Shown: piece by piece, positions 1 through 7,363 of the stretch | How positions within the stretch are numbered: position 1 is the stretch's first letter | How the letters are laid out: each line of letters opens with the position of its first letter | DNA from: Eubacterium sp. | GTDB taxonomy: Bacteria > Bacillota > Clostridia > Oscillospirales > Acutalibacteraceae | Assembly: GCA_017543415.1 (NCBI GenBank) | Contig: JAFYGD010000132.1 | Coordinates: 1-15,813, forward strand | Direction of reading: 5' to 3' | Length of the DNA stretch: 15,813 bases | The notes under the pieces: generated by a model | Told to the model about the DNA's origin: nothing | Database searches by the model: none | Seen by the model: only the letters and a program-made list of their open reading frames with translations | Position numbers and translations under genes: made by a program

Positions 1-416
1 ATTCTGTGTACTATTCCGGGACGGATTACGCCGTTGATACCCGAAAGGCTTTCGCCGCAGTGGTACATCAAGGCGTTTACAAGAGTGCCGCTGTAATTGC
101 CGTTTGCGGGGTGAACAACCATTCCCTTGGGCTTATTGACTACAAGGAGGTCGCTGTCCTCATAAACGATGTCAAGCGGAATATCCTGCGCTTCAATTTC
201 AAGGGGAACCGCGTCAGGAACGGTAACGGTAATTCTGTCCCCTTCACGGAGCTTATAGTTTTTTGCAAGCTCCCCGTTTTTACCTGTAACCGCGCCGTCG
301 TCAATCAGCTTTTGCACGGCAGAACGCGTAAAGCCGTCAAGCGCTTCGGCAAGCCAGCGGTCAAGCCTTTCGCCCGTGTTTTCAAAGGCGACTTCAAATG
401 TGAATTTTTCAGGCAT
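1..416 (-). CDS. rluD: 23S rRNA pseudouridine synthase, RluD/YlyB type (partial, 3' end outside window)
   Basis: The first 138 codons of an RluA-family pseudouridine synthase, which isomerises uridines in 23S rRNA (RluD type; the exact target uridines cannot be read from the sequence). The start reads MPEKFTFEV. Residues about 14-62 form an S4-like RNA-binding domain (GERLDRWLAE, SAVQKLIDDGAV), followed by the catalytic-domain entry VVNKPKGMVVHP at 92-103. The fragment stops at PGIVHR plus two bases that would begin Ile, immediately before the catalytic Asp of the family's HRxD motif, so the active site lies just outside. The ATG overlaps the lspA stop by 8 bp (ATGCCTGA), indicating translational coupling. 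A GGTGA Shine-Dalgarno core sits 8 nt upstream, inside lspA. lspA-rluD order matches B. subtilis lspA-ylyB. RluA, RluB and RluD subfamilies cannot be separated with certainty from this half, but the lspA neighbour favours the RluD/YlyB type. Confidence 0.93.
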   Translation of the reverse strand, partial: MPEKFTFEVAFENTGERLDRWLAEALDGFTRSAVQKLIDDGAVTGKNGELAKNYKLREGDRITVTVPDAVPLEIEAQDIPLDIVYEDSDLLVVNKPKGMVVHPANGNYSGTLVNALMYHCGESLSGINGVIRPGIVHR

Positions 417-900
417 CTTTTTTGTCACCGCCCTTAATCAAATCACAAACAAGGTAAATAACAAGCGAGGCTGCGCCGAGGGTTACGGCGCTGTCGGCAA
501 TATTGAAAACGGCAAAATTTATAAATACCGGTTCAATAAAATCAATAACGTAGGAAAGCGCAATACGGTCAATAAGGTTGCCTATTCCGCCGGCAATAAT
601 TACGCCCGCGCTCCAGTAAGCCCAAAGACTTTCAACGCGGTTTGAAAACAGGTACCGGAGACCGAAAGCGCACACCGCCACGGTTAAAATAATGAAAACC
701 CACCTTGCCCCGCTGAACATTGAAAAAGCCATACCCGTATTTTCGGCATAGCGGAACTGCACTACCCCGGGAATGAACACAAAAGGTTCATTCCCTTTAA
801 GGTAAGCTAAGGTCAGGTATTTTGTAAAGCGGTCAAACGCAACGATTAAAACAATCATTACGCCGCACCAGATATGCTTTTTAAGGTGGGAATTATTCAT
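409..900 (-). CDS. lspA: Lipoprotein signal peptidase (signal peptidase II)
   Basis: Aspartyl membrane protease that removes the signal peptide from diacylglyceryl-modified prolipoproteins. The protein is 163 aa, normal for the family, with four predicted membrane segments near residues 9-30, 66-85, 93-110 and 135-153. Family motifs are present: DRFTKY (23-28), the NTGMAFS loop (54-60), GGIGNLIDR (104-112), VIDFI (118-122) and FNIADS (132-137). By comparison with the Pseudomonas aeruginosa LspA structure the catalytic pair should be D120 and D136; D111 is also conserved. I chose the ATG at 900 because it gives MNNSHLKK followed directly by the first membrane helix and lies 5 bp after the ileS stop. 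A longer reading from 1005 would run about 100 bp into ileS and adds no recognisable sequence. No good Shine-Dalgarno is visible before 900, so translation probably depends on coupling to ileS. It overlaps rluD by 8 bp. Confidence 0.96.
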   Translation of the reverse strand: MNNSHLKKHIWCGVMIVLIVAFDRFTKYLTLAYLKGNEPFVFIPGVVQFRYAENTGMAFSMFSGARWVFIILTVAVCAFGLRYLFSNRVESLWAYWSAGVIIAGGIGNLIDRIALSYVIDFIEPVFINFAVFNIADSAVTLGAASLVIYLVCDLIKGGDKKDA

Positions 901-905
901 ATGGA

Positions 906-3698
906 TTATAAGAGTTCTTTCATTGTTGCGGCACATTCTGCGCAGAGAGTAGGATGCTCGGCGCAGGAGCCTACCGTTGTGCTGAACTTCCAGCAGCGCT
1001 CGCACTTTTCGCCTTCAGCCCTTGCAATGCTTACGGAAAGACCTTCAACATCGCCCTTAACCTCGCCTTCGCCTGAAGCAATTTCAACGGCGGAGGTAAT
1101 AAAGATTTCGGGAAGAGCTTCCTTAACGCCTTCAAGGAATTCCTTAAGCTCGCCGTCTGCAAAAAGAGTTACCTTTGCTTCAAGCGGCTTACCGATTACC
1201 TTTTCATTACGGGCAAGCTCAAGAGCCTTCTGAACGTCGGTTCTGATTTCGTGGATTTTATCCCATTTTGCAATAAACGCTTCGTCAGCGCCGATATATT
1301 CGCCGCTCGGGATTTCGTTAAAGAGCGGGCTTTCGGGATTTCTTGAAGAATCGTGCTTCATTTCACGCCAGATTTCATCGCAGGTAAACGCAAGAATCGG
1401 GGTAAGAACAAGGGTGAGAGCGTCAAGCACCTTATAAAGCACCGTCTGAGCCGCACGCCTTGACTTTGAAGCGGGAGCCTTTGTGTAAAGCCTGTCTTTA
1501 AGAACGTCAAAGTAGAAGTTACTCATATCAACAACGCAGAAGTTATGAAGCGCGTGAGCGGTTGTATGATATTCGTAATTATCATAGCCTGCTCTTGCGG
1601 TTTTCATTACCTCGTCAAGCTTCATAAGCGCGTACTTATCAAGCTCTTCAAGCTCCTCGTTGGGTACGATATCGGTATTGGGATTGAAATCGTAAAGGTT
1701 GCCGAGGCAATACCTTGCTGTGTTCCTGATTTTTCTGTAGTTATCCGAAATCTGCTTGATGATTTCATCGGAAATGCGGATATCGGCATGGTAATCGGCT
1801 GAAGCTACCCAAAGACGAAGGATGTCGGCGCCGAATTTATTCATAATCTCCTGCGGTGCAATACCGTTGCCGAGGGATTTACTCATCTTTCTTCCCTCAC
1901 CGTCAACGGTCCAGCCGTGGGTAATAATCTCTCTGTAAGGAGCGCCCTTGCCGGAGGCTACCGAGGTGAGAAGCGAGGACTGGAACCAGCCTCTGTACTG
2001 GTCCGCTCCTTCAAGATATACGTCGGCAGGCCACTTGAGATTCGGGCGGTTTTTGCATACTGCAAAGTGGGAGGAGCCGGAATCGAACCATACGTCCATA
2101 ATATCCTTTTCCTTATCAAAACCCTCTGCCTTGCCGCAATGCGGACAGGTAAAGCCTTCAGGAAGGAAGTATTCTGCGTCGTTTGCAAACCAGGAATCCG
2201 AGCCCTCTTTACCGAAGATTTCGGATACCTTCTGCATTACGGAATCGTCAATAATTTCCTTGCCGCAGGACTTACAGTAGATTACGGGAATCGGAACGCC
2301 CCATTTTCTCTGACGGGAAATACACCAGTCGGCGCGTTCAAGCACCATTGACTGAAGGCGGTCCTTACCCCACTCGGGGAACCACTTAACCTCTTCTGCC
2401 GCTTTAACTGCGTCCTCCTTGAACGCGTCAACGGAGCAGAACCACTGTGAGGTTGCGCGGAAGATTACCGGCTTATGGCAGCGCCAACAGTGAGGATACT
2501 GGTGCTTAATCTTTTTAAGAGCGAAAAGTGCGCCGGTTTTATCAAGATATTCGGCAATCGGTTTATTTGCGTCCTCTGTTGAAAGGCCTGCAAACTGACC
2601 TGCCTCCTCGGTTAAAACGCCCTGTGCGTCAACCGGAACAACCATCGGAATTTCGGGATATTTTTTACATACGATAAAGTCGTCAACGCCGTGGCCGGGA
2701 GCGGTATGAACGCAGCCCGTACCGCTTTCAAGCGTTACATGGTCGCCTACAATAACGAGCGAGGTTCTGTCAAGGAACGGGTGAGCCGTTTTCATATATT
2801 CAAGCTCCGAACCGCGGATAATACCTACTGTTTCCCAGTCCTCAATACCTGCGTCGGCAAAAGCAACGGGCGCAAGGTCAGTTGCCATTACAAAGTATTC
2901 GCCGTTTGATTTGATAAGCGAATATTCATAGTTGGGACCTACGCAGATTGCAAGGTTTGCGGGAAGAGTCCAGATAGTTGTTGTCCAGATTACGAAATAG
3001 GTTTTATCAAGCTCTGCGCCGAGCGCTTCAAGCTTGCCCATATCGTCGGTTACTTTAAACTTAACATAAATTGAATGGCAGGGGTCCTCGCCGTATTCAA
3101 TTTCAGCCTCTGCAAGGGCAGTATTACAGTCAGGACACCAGTATACGGGCTTTAAGCCTTTATAGATATAGCCCTTTGAAGCCATTGAAGCAAATACCTT
3201 AATCTGCTCCTCTTCAAATTCCTTCTGAAGAGTGATATACGGGTTATCCCATTCGCCTATAACGCCCATACGCTTAAAGCTTTCACGCTGAATATCAACA
3301 TATGAAAGCGCGGTATCGCGGCAGATTTTACGCAGCTCGACATCGGAAATATTGCTTGAAGCGGTAATGCCCGCTTTTTTTCTTGCCGCAAGCTCGGTGG
3401 GAAGGCCGTGGGTATCCCAGCCGGGAACATAGGGGGACTTGAAGCCCGTCATGTTCTTATATCTTACAATAAAGTCCTTAAGGGTTTTATTGAGCGCATG
3501 GCCGATATGAATATCGCCGTTTGCGTACGGAGGACCGTCGTGAAGAACGAAAAGGGGCTTGCCCTCATTGTTTTCCATAAGCCGTTCGTACTGCTTATTC
3601 TCCTCCCACGCCTTAAGGAATTCAGGCTCGCGCTGAGGAAGCGAAGCCCTCATGGGAAATTCGGTTTTGGGTAAATTCAAGGTTTGGTTATAATCCAT
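906..3698 (-). CDS. ileS: Isoleucyl-tRNA synthetase
   Basis: Class Ia aminoacyl-tRNA synthetase charging tRNA-Ile, cytoplasmic, 930 aa and full length. The catalytic signatures are intact: HIGH at residues 64-67 (in [11 protein letters not shown]) and KMSKS at 604-608. The CP1 editing region is recognisable around 180-400, including the [11 protein letters not shown] stretch at 238-248 and the [12 protein letters not shown] motif near 326-337. The extreme C-terminus has the zinc-binding tail of the bacterial type, with CERCW and a later CAEC pair, ending in KELL. This is the ordinary bacterial form with the zinc tail, not the eukaryote-like mupirocin-resistant type. The start at 3698 has TAGGAG 9 nt upstream (3708-3713). 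Only 20 bp separate it from divIVA, so there is no T-box leader directly upstream and it must be read from a promoter further up the operon or one inside a neighbour. divIVA-ileS adjacency is shared with B. subtilis. Confidence 0.98.
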   Translation of the reverse strand: MDYNQTLNLPKTEFPMRASLPQREPEFLKAWEENKQYERLMENNEGKPLFVLHDGPPYANGDIHIGHALNKTLKDFIVRYKNMTGFKSPYVPGWDTHGLPTELAARKKAGITASSNISDVELRKICRDTALSYVDIQRESFKRMGVIGEWDNPYITLQKEFEEEQIKVFASMASKGYIYKGLKPVYWCPDCNTALAEAEIEYGEDPCHSIYVKFKVTDDMGKLEALGAELDKTYFVIWTTTIWTLPANLAICVGPNYEYSLIKSNGEYFVMATDLAPVAFADAGIEDWETVGIIRGSELEYMKTAHPFLDRTSLVIVGDHVTLESGTGCVHTAPGHGVDDFIVCKKYPEIPMVVPVDAQGVLTEEAGQFAGLSTEDANKPIAEYLDKTGALFALKKIKHQYPHCWRCHKPVIFRATSQWFCSVDAFKEDAVKAAEEVKWFPEWGKDRLQSMVLERADWCISRQRKWGVPIPVIYCKSCGKEIIDDSVMQKVSEIFGKEGSDSWFANDAEYFLPEGFTCPHCGKAEGFDKEKDIMDVWFDSGSSHFAVCKNRPNLKWPADVYLEGADQYRGWFQSSLLTSVASGKGAPYREIITHGWTVDGEGRKMSKSLGNGIAPQEIMNKFGADILRLWVASADYHADIRISDEIIKQISDNYRKIRNTARYCLGNLYDFNPNTDIVPNEELEELDKYALMKLDEVMKTARAGYDNYEYHTTAHALHNFCVVDMSNFYFDVLKDRLYTKAPASKSRRAAQTVLYKVLDALTLVLTPILAFTCDEIWREMKHDSSRNPESPLFNEIPSGEYIGADEAFIAKWDKIHEIRTDVQKALELARNEKVIGKPLEAKVTLFADGELKEFLEGVKEALPEIFITSAVEIASGEGEVKGDVEGLSVSIARAEGEKCERCWKFSTTVGSCAEHPTLCAECAATMKELL

Positions 3699-3718
3699 TT
3701 TGGCATACTCCTAATCTG

Positions 3719-4906
3719 TTATTTTTTCTTATGGAAAAAGCCCTTGTGTCTTGGCTCATCGTCTTCCTCTGCGTCAAAATCTTCGGGAGGAACAAGCGAG
3801 ATGGTCTGGGTTTTATCAAGATGAGCGTCCTTTTTGCTTACGTGGAAGTAATTTTCAAAGGGCTGTTCGCTTTCGTCAAAAAGTGATTTTTCCTCAAGCT
3901 CCGCATCCTCTGTGATTTCGCTGAAGCCTCTGTTTTCCGCAACGGGAGTGATTTCATCGTTTGAAAAAGCCTCAACCGCAGCCATCGGGTCAACGGGTTC
4001 CTCGTCAGCTTCGGGTTCCTCTTCAATAATTTCGGGCTCTTCGGCAGGAGCTTCAAATTCTTCCTGATACGGCTCCTCTTCAATTATTTCAAAGCTTTCC
4101 TCTGCGGGAATTTCCTCTTCAACAGGCTCCTCTTCGGGACGTTCTGCGGGTTCAAGGGTAATCTCCTCGGGGATTGATTCCGAAACGTCGTCAATTTCCT
4201 CAAAAAGCGAATTAATCTGGCCTTCAAGGTGTTCAACCTCCGCAGCCTCTTCCTCTGCGCCCTTTTCAAGCTTTGCGCTGTTAAGCGCTTCAAGCTGTTC
4301 TGTATAGAGCGCTTTGAGCTTTTCAATGAAATCCTCTGCGTCTTTTCTTAAAGCGGTGTTAAGAAGCTCGTAAGCCTCTTTTTCCTCCTTTGACGCGGAA
4401 ACAAGCTCTTTTGAAATTCCCTTCGCCTGGGAAAGAATATCCTCTGCAACAATTTTTGAAGAGCTGATTGCTTCGTTTGCTTTCTTTTCTGCATCTGCAA
4501 TAAGGGCGTCCGCCTCGTCGGTTTTTGTTTTGATTAATTCAGCGGCATAATCCCTTGCTTCGCTGACGGTTTTTTCCGCATTTGCGGCAGCCTCATCGGT
4601 TGCAGCCTTTGCCTGCGCTTCGCTTTCGGCGATAAGCGCGTCAGCTTTTTCTCTTGATTCCTGTTCAATTTTATCTGCCATTTTCTGTGCGGTAATAAGA
4701 GCGGTTTTAATTGAGTCCTCTTCTTTTCTGTATTCCTCAATTTTTCCTGCAAGGAGCTCCATTTTACGGTAAAGCTCCTTGTTTTCATTGGCGTAAGCCT
4801 CAATTGTATCCGCAGCCTGGGAAATTACGGAATTAACAGCTTCTGCGCTGTAGCCCTGAGCCTCGTTATCAAACTGAACGTTTCTTAAATCATTAGCGCT
4901 AATCAT
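3719..4906 (-). CDS. divIVA: DivIVA-family cell division / polar scaffold protein
   Basis: A 395-aa DivIVA-domain protein. The family N-terminus is clear: MISANDLRNVQF, then GYSAEAVNSVISQ (18-30), corresponding to the conserved DivIVA N-terminal domain that senses curved membranes, followed by a long coiled coil, roughly 30-235, rich in Ala, Glu and Lys heptads. Residues about 216-345 are a strongly acidic, low-complexity tail with EEEP-type repeats, and the protein ends in a basic patch (HKGFFHKKK). It is much longer than B. subtilis DivIVA (164 aa); the extra length is mostly the distal coiled coil and acidic tail. No membrane segment is present. GGAGG lies 10 nt before the ATG. The gene sits 24 bp after sepF and 20 bp before ileS, the usual division-cluster context. 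Whether it acts at the septum, the poles or in wall growth cannot be decided from sequence. It could equally be named a DivIVA-domain protein. Confidence 0.93.
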   Translation of the reverse strand: MISANDLRNVQFDNEAQGYSAEAVNSVISQAADTIEAYANENKELYRKMELLAGKIEEYRKEEDSIKTALITAQKMADKIEQESREKADALIAESEAQAKAATDEAAANAEKTVSEARDYAAELIKTKTDEADALIADAEKKANEAISSSKIVAEDILSQAKGISKELVSASKEEKEAYELLNTALRKDAEDFIEKLKALYTEQLEALNSAKLEKGAEEEAAEVEHLEGQINSLFEEIDDVSESIPEEITLEPAERPEEEPVEEEIPAEESFEIIEEEPYQEEFEAPAEEPEIIEEEPEADEEPVDPMAAVEAFSNDEITPVAENRGFSEITEDAELEEKSLFDESEQPFENYFHVSKKDAHLDKTQTISLVPPEDFDAEEDDEPRHKGFFHKKK

Positions 4907-4930
4907 TTTAACATATCCTCCGTTGGTTTA

Positions 4931-5410
4931 TTACATAAACATTCCGTTGCTTTCAAGCTCGTCAATCAAATCGCCCATAACGTCAACGTTATAAGGTGTG
5001 ATTATGTAGGTTGAATTTGCAACGCGCTTAATCTGTCCGTTATTTGCATAAGCAACGCCCGAAAGAAAGTCAAGAAGTCTTCTTGCAATATCCTTGCTTG
5101 TTGCTTCAAGGTTAAGAACAACGGTTCTTTTTTCATTAAGGTTATCGGCAATGCCTGCCGCTTCCTCATATTTTTCAGGCTTAACAAGAACAACCTGGAA
5201 CTGGGTTGTTGCATGAATGTTTACCACCTTGTCGCCTCTCTGACGGCGGGGAGTACGCTCCTCGCGCTCTGCGGGGCGCTCATATCTTTCAACAGGCTCG
5301 CGTTCTGCTCTTGAAGGAGCTGAAAACGAACTGTTATCCTCATAATAATCGTCTTCAAAATCGTCATTATCTTCCGTAATGAAATCCTTAAACTTATCAA
5401 AAAGTCCCAT
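4931..5410 (-). CDS. sepF: Cell division protein SepF
   Basis: SepF tethers and bundles FtsZ at the membrane in Gram-positive bacteria, with overlapping function to FtsA. The 159-aa protein has the expected three parts: a membrane-binding amphipathic helix (MGLFDKFKDFI, 1-11), a charged linker (about 14-60, first Asp/Glu-rich with paired Tyr, then Arg/Glu-rich RRQRGD), and the folded SepF domain (about 61-157). That domain contains VVLVKPEKYEEA (73-84), the NLNEKRTVVLNLE strand region (90-102), the helix with RRLLDFLSGVAYA (110-122) and the ITPYNVDV end (137-144). The start at 5410 has a GTGAGG-like Shine-Dalgarno upstream. It lies between a yggS-type gene (15 bp) and divIVA (24 bp). In B. 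subtilis ylmG and ylmH lie between sepF and divIVA; neither is present here. Confidence 0.96.
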   Translation of the reverse strand: MGLFDKFKDFITEDNDDFEDDYYEDNSSFSAPSRAEREPVERYERPAEREERTPRRQRGDKVVNIHATTQFQVVLVKPEKYEEAAGIADNLNEKRTVVLNLEATSKDIARRLLDFLSGVAYANNGQIKRVANSTYIITPYNVDVMGDLIDELESNGMFM

Positions 5411-5425
5411 CTCTTTTACCTCACT

Positions 5426-6151
5426 TTAAAAATATTTTCTGGCTCCGAAAATTGCAGAGCCTACTCTTACTATATTTGAACCCTCGGCTATGGCGGCTTC
5501 ATAATCGCCGCTCATTCCCATAGAGAGTATTTCCATATTTATATTATCTTGTTTTTTAGCTTTAATGTCAACAAAAGCCTTGTGCATTGCTTCAAAATAT
5601 TTTCTCGCCTCATCTTCAGGACAGATAGGCGGGATAGTCATAAGCCCCCTGATTTTTATTGAGGGAAGCTCCGCAATTTCACAGAGAAGCTCGTTAAGAG
5701 AGTCAAGCGTTGTTCCGCTTTTGCTTTCCTCAAGCCCGATATTTACCTCAACAAGAATATCGCTTGTTATTCCCCTGTTTAAAGACACCCTGCTTATTTC
5801 CTTTGCAAGCTTTATGCTGTCAACGGACTGAATTAAATCAACCTCGCCGACAATTTGCTTAACCTTGTTGGTCTGAAGGTGGCCGATAAGGTGTTTTTCA
5901 ACTCCTTCAAGGTGAAGGCTGTCCTTTTTACCGAGGAATTCCTGAACCCTGTTTTCGCCTATCAAATCCGCGCCTGAATCAAGCACGGGATTGATATATT
6001 CCGGCTCAACGGTTTTGGTAACGCACATAAGGCGGACGTCGTTTTCGCCGCGCCCTGCCTTAACAGCCGCAGCACGAACGTTTTCCTTAACGCGTCTGTA
6101 ATTATCAAGAACAGTGCTTACACGGTTTTCATCAATCAAAAACTTTTCCAT
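5426..6151 (-). CDS. YggS/YlmE-family pyridoxal-phosphate homeostasis protein
   Basis: A 241-aa single-domain fold-type III PLP-binding protein of the YggS/YlmE/PROSC (PLPHP) family. These bind PLP and influence vitamin B6 and amino-acid pools; no catalytic reaction is firmly established. The PLP lysine is K46 in the LMCVTKTVEPE motif. Other family marks are IGENRVQEF (64-72), HLIGHLQTNK (87-96), LVEVNIGLEESKSG, RGLMTIPP, SMGMSGDYEAAI and the C-terminal RVGSAIFGAR. The ATG at 6151 overlaps the end of the HlyD-like gene by 20 bp. AAAGGAG lies 7 nt upstream, inside that gene, which supports this start. Position immediately before sepF equals ylmE in B. subtilis. This conserved link to division genes is well known but its reason is unclear. 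Confidence 0.95.
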   Translation of the reverse strand: MEKFLIDENRVSTVLDNYRRVKENVRAAAVKAGRGENDVRLMCVTKTVEPEYINPVLDSGADLIGENRVQEFLGKKDSLHLEGVEKHLIGHLQTNKVKQIVGEVDLIQSVDSIKLAKEISRVSLNRGITSDILVEVNIGLEESKSGTTLDSLNELLCEIAELPSIKIRGLMTIPPICPEDEARKYFEAMHKAFVDIKAKKQDNINMEILSMGMSGDYEAAIAEGSNIVRVGSAIFGARKYF

Positions 6152-7361
6152 CCTTTAGCTCCTTTCCCTGAGTAATTATCTGGTCATAAAGGCGGATGCC
6201 GTTTTCGCTGTCAGGGTCAAACTTCAGCATAACGTAATCGTCCGTTGAGTAGATTACCTCTGCTTTTCTGAAATGAACCTGGCTTGCAACAAGGGCGTAA
6301 ACGCCTTTTTCGCCGTTTTCGTTAACATGAAGTGCGGAAGCGGGAACCATTATTCCCTCATGGGATTTGATTCTCAGCTCAATATCCTCACATCTTAAAG
6401 AAGCAAGGTTGCTGTCCATATTCGAACATTTCATAATGAGCAGGGTTTTCTTTTGCCCTATGTTGGTATCCGCACCGCTTACGATAGTTGCGGTAAGAAC
6501 GGTATCGTTGCTGTCCTTGAACGCAACGTTAACCCGTCCGCCGTCGGTAAGCTCTCTTACCTTATCGGCGTCAACAACACATTCCATATACCACTTATAG
6601 CTTGTAATAAGCTTACCGAGAAAGTCCGTGTTGTTTTTATTCTTTTCACACATTTCAATTGCGTTTTCAACCTGTTCGGCTGTGAGCTCCTCTGCCTTAT
6701 CGTAATCAAGGAGCCCCTCAAAGCCGTCCGTATAGCTTGAAAACACGCCCGAAACGTCGGTTTTTATAAAGCTGTCCGGCTTTGAATTTTTTGCATACTT
6801 TTCGGACTGATTTCTCAAATCCTGAATAATTGAAAGCAAATCAACCTTTTCGCCTATAATCATCTGACGGCGTACAAGCCCGTCGTTGAGCTTATCGCCC
6901 GCTGCGGAAATTGCATTAAGATTTCCTTCGTTTACGGTACGGACGTAAAGGTTAACGTTGTTTTTGATTTCGCTGTCAATGCTTTCAACGCTTGCCGCCT
7001 GGCCCTGAGTCTGGCTTTCAAGGTTTTCGTAGTAGGCAAGCTCGTTCTGAATTTCGGCATACTTTGAATAGTTGGTTGCCGCGTCCTGTGAAGAAAAGGT
7101 CATGGCGGTATTGCCGCCGACATTTATTTTATCGCCGTCATTAAGGCACGGAACGGTAATTGCGCCCGAGGATTTACCGATAGTCTGTTCATCCCTGATT
7201 ATAATTGCCTTTGCGTCAACCTTTTCGTAAACGGTTGAAATAACGGCGGTTTCCGTTTTAACCTCAATATGCGAAACCGAATATACCTCAAAGAAGATAT
7301 AACCGAGAATTACAAGAATTGCGGCAATCATTGCAAGATTGCTGAGCTGTTCTCTTTTCAA
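6132..7361 (-). CDS. HlyD-like, membrane-anchored extracytoplasmic protein (membrane-fusion-protein fold, function unknown)
   Basis: A 409-aa protein with a short basic N-terminus, one membrane segment (about 9-28, LAMIAAILVILGYIFFEVYS) and a large predicted external region. Its layout resembles HlyD/membrane-fusion proteins. There is a first beta half (about 36-90, with RDEQTIGKSSGAI), a helical hairpin region (about 91-195), and a second lipoyl-like half starting at KTDVSGVFSSYTDGFE (200-215). A beta-barrel and membrane-proximal part follow to the C-terminus (GIMVPASALHV at 337-346). No transporter or ABC ATPase is adjacent, so an efflux role is not supported. The neighbours suggest an envelope or division-linked role, which is inference. 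The start is a TTG at 7361, preceded by a perfect AAAGGAGG with 7-nt spacing that lies across the miaA stop. It begins 2 bp after miaA and overlaps yggS by 20 bp. Five cysteines (72, 238, 261, 312, 324) lie in the external part. Confidence 0.82.
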   Translation of the reverse strand: MKREQLSNLAMIAAILVILGYIFFEVYSVSHIEVKTETAVISTVYEKVDAKAIIIRDEQTIGKSSGAITVPCLNDGDKINVGGNTAMTFSSQDAATNYSKYAEIQNELAYYENLESQTQGQAASVESIDSEIKNNVNLYVRTVNEGNLNAISAAGDKLNDGLVRRQMIIGEKVDLLSIIQDLRNQSEKYAKNSKPDSFIKTDVSGVFSSYTDGFEGLLDYDKAEELTAEQVENAIEMCEKNKNNTDFLGKLITSYKWYMECVVDADKVRELTDGGRVNVAFKDSNDTVLTATIVSGADTNIGQKKTLLIMKCSNMDSNLASLRCEDIELRIKSHEGIMVPASALHVNENGEKGVYALVASQVHFRKAEVIYSTDDYVMLKFDPDSENGIRLYDQIITQGKELKDGKVFD

Positions 7362-7363
7362 TG

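Noticed and set aside
6..437. 143-aa plus-strand open frame
   Set aside because: It is antisense to rluD, which shows clear family motifs on the minus strand. The translation has no recognisable domain.
409..1005. Longer 198-aa reading of lspA starting at 1005
   Set aside because: It would overlap the conserved zinc-tail end of ileS by about 100 bp, and its extra residues resemble no LspA. The ATG at 900 gives the normal family length.
4084..4326. Lys/Arg-rich 80-aa minus-strand frame inside divIVA
   Set aside because: It is a shifted reading of the Glu-rich divIVA tail. Basic low-complexity frames of this kind are expected there.
7362..7363. Possible hfq after miaA
   Set aside because: Only 2 bp separate miaA from the HlyD-like gene, so there is no room for hfq at this site.
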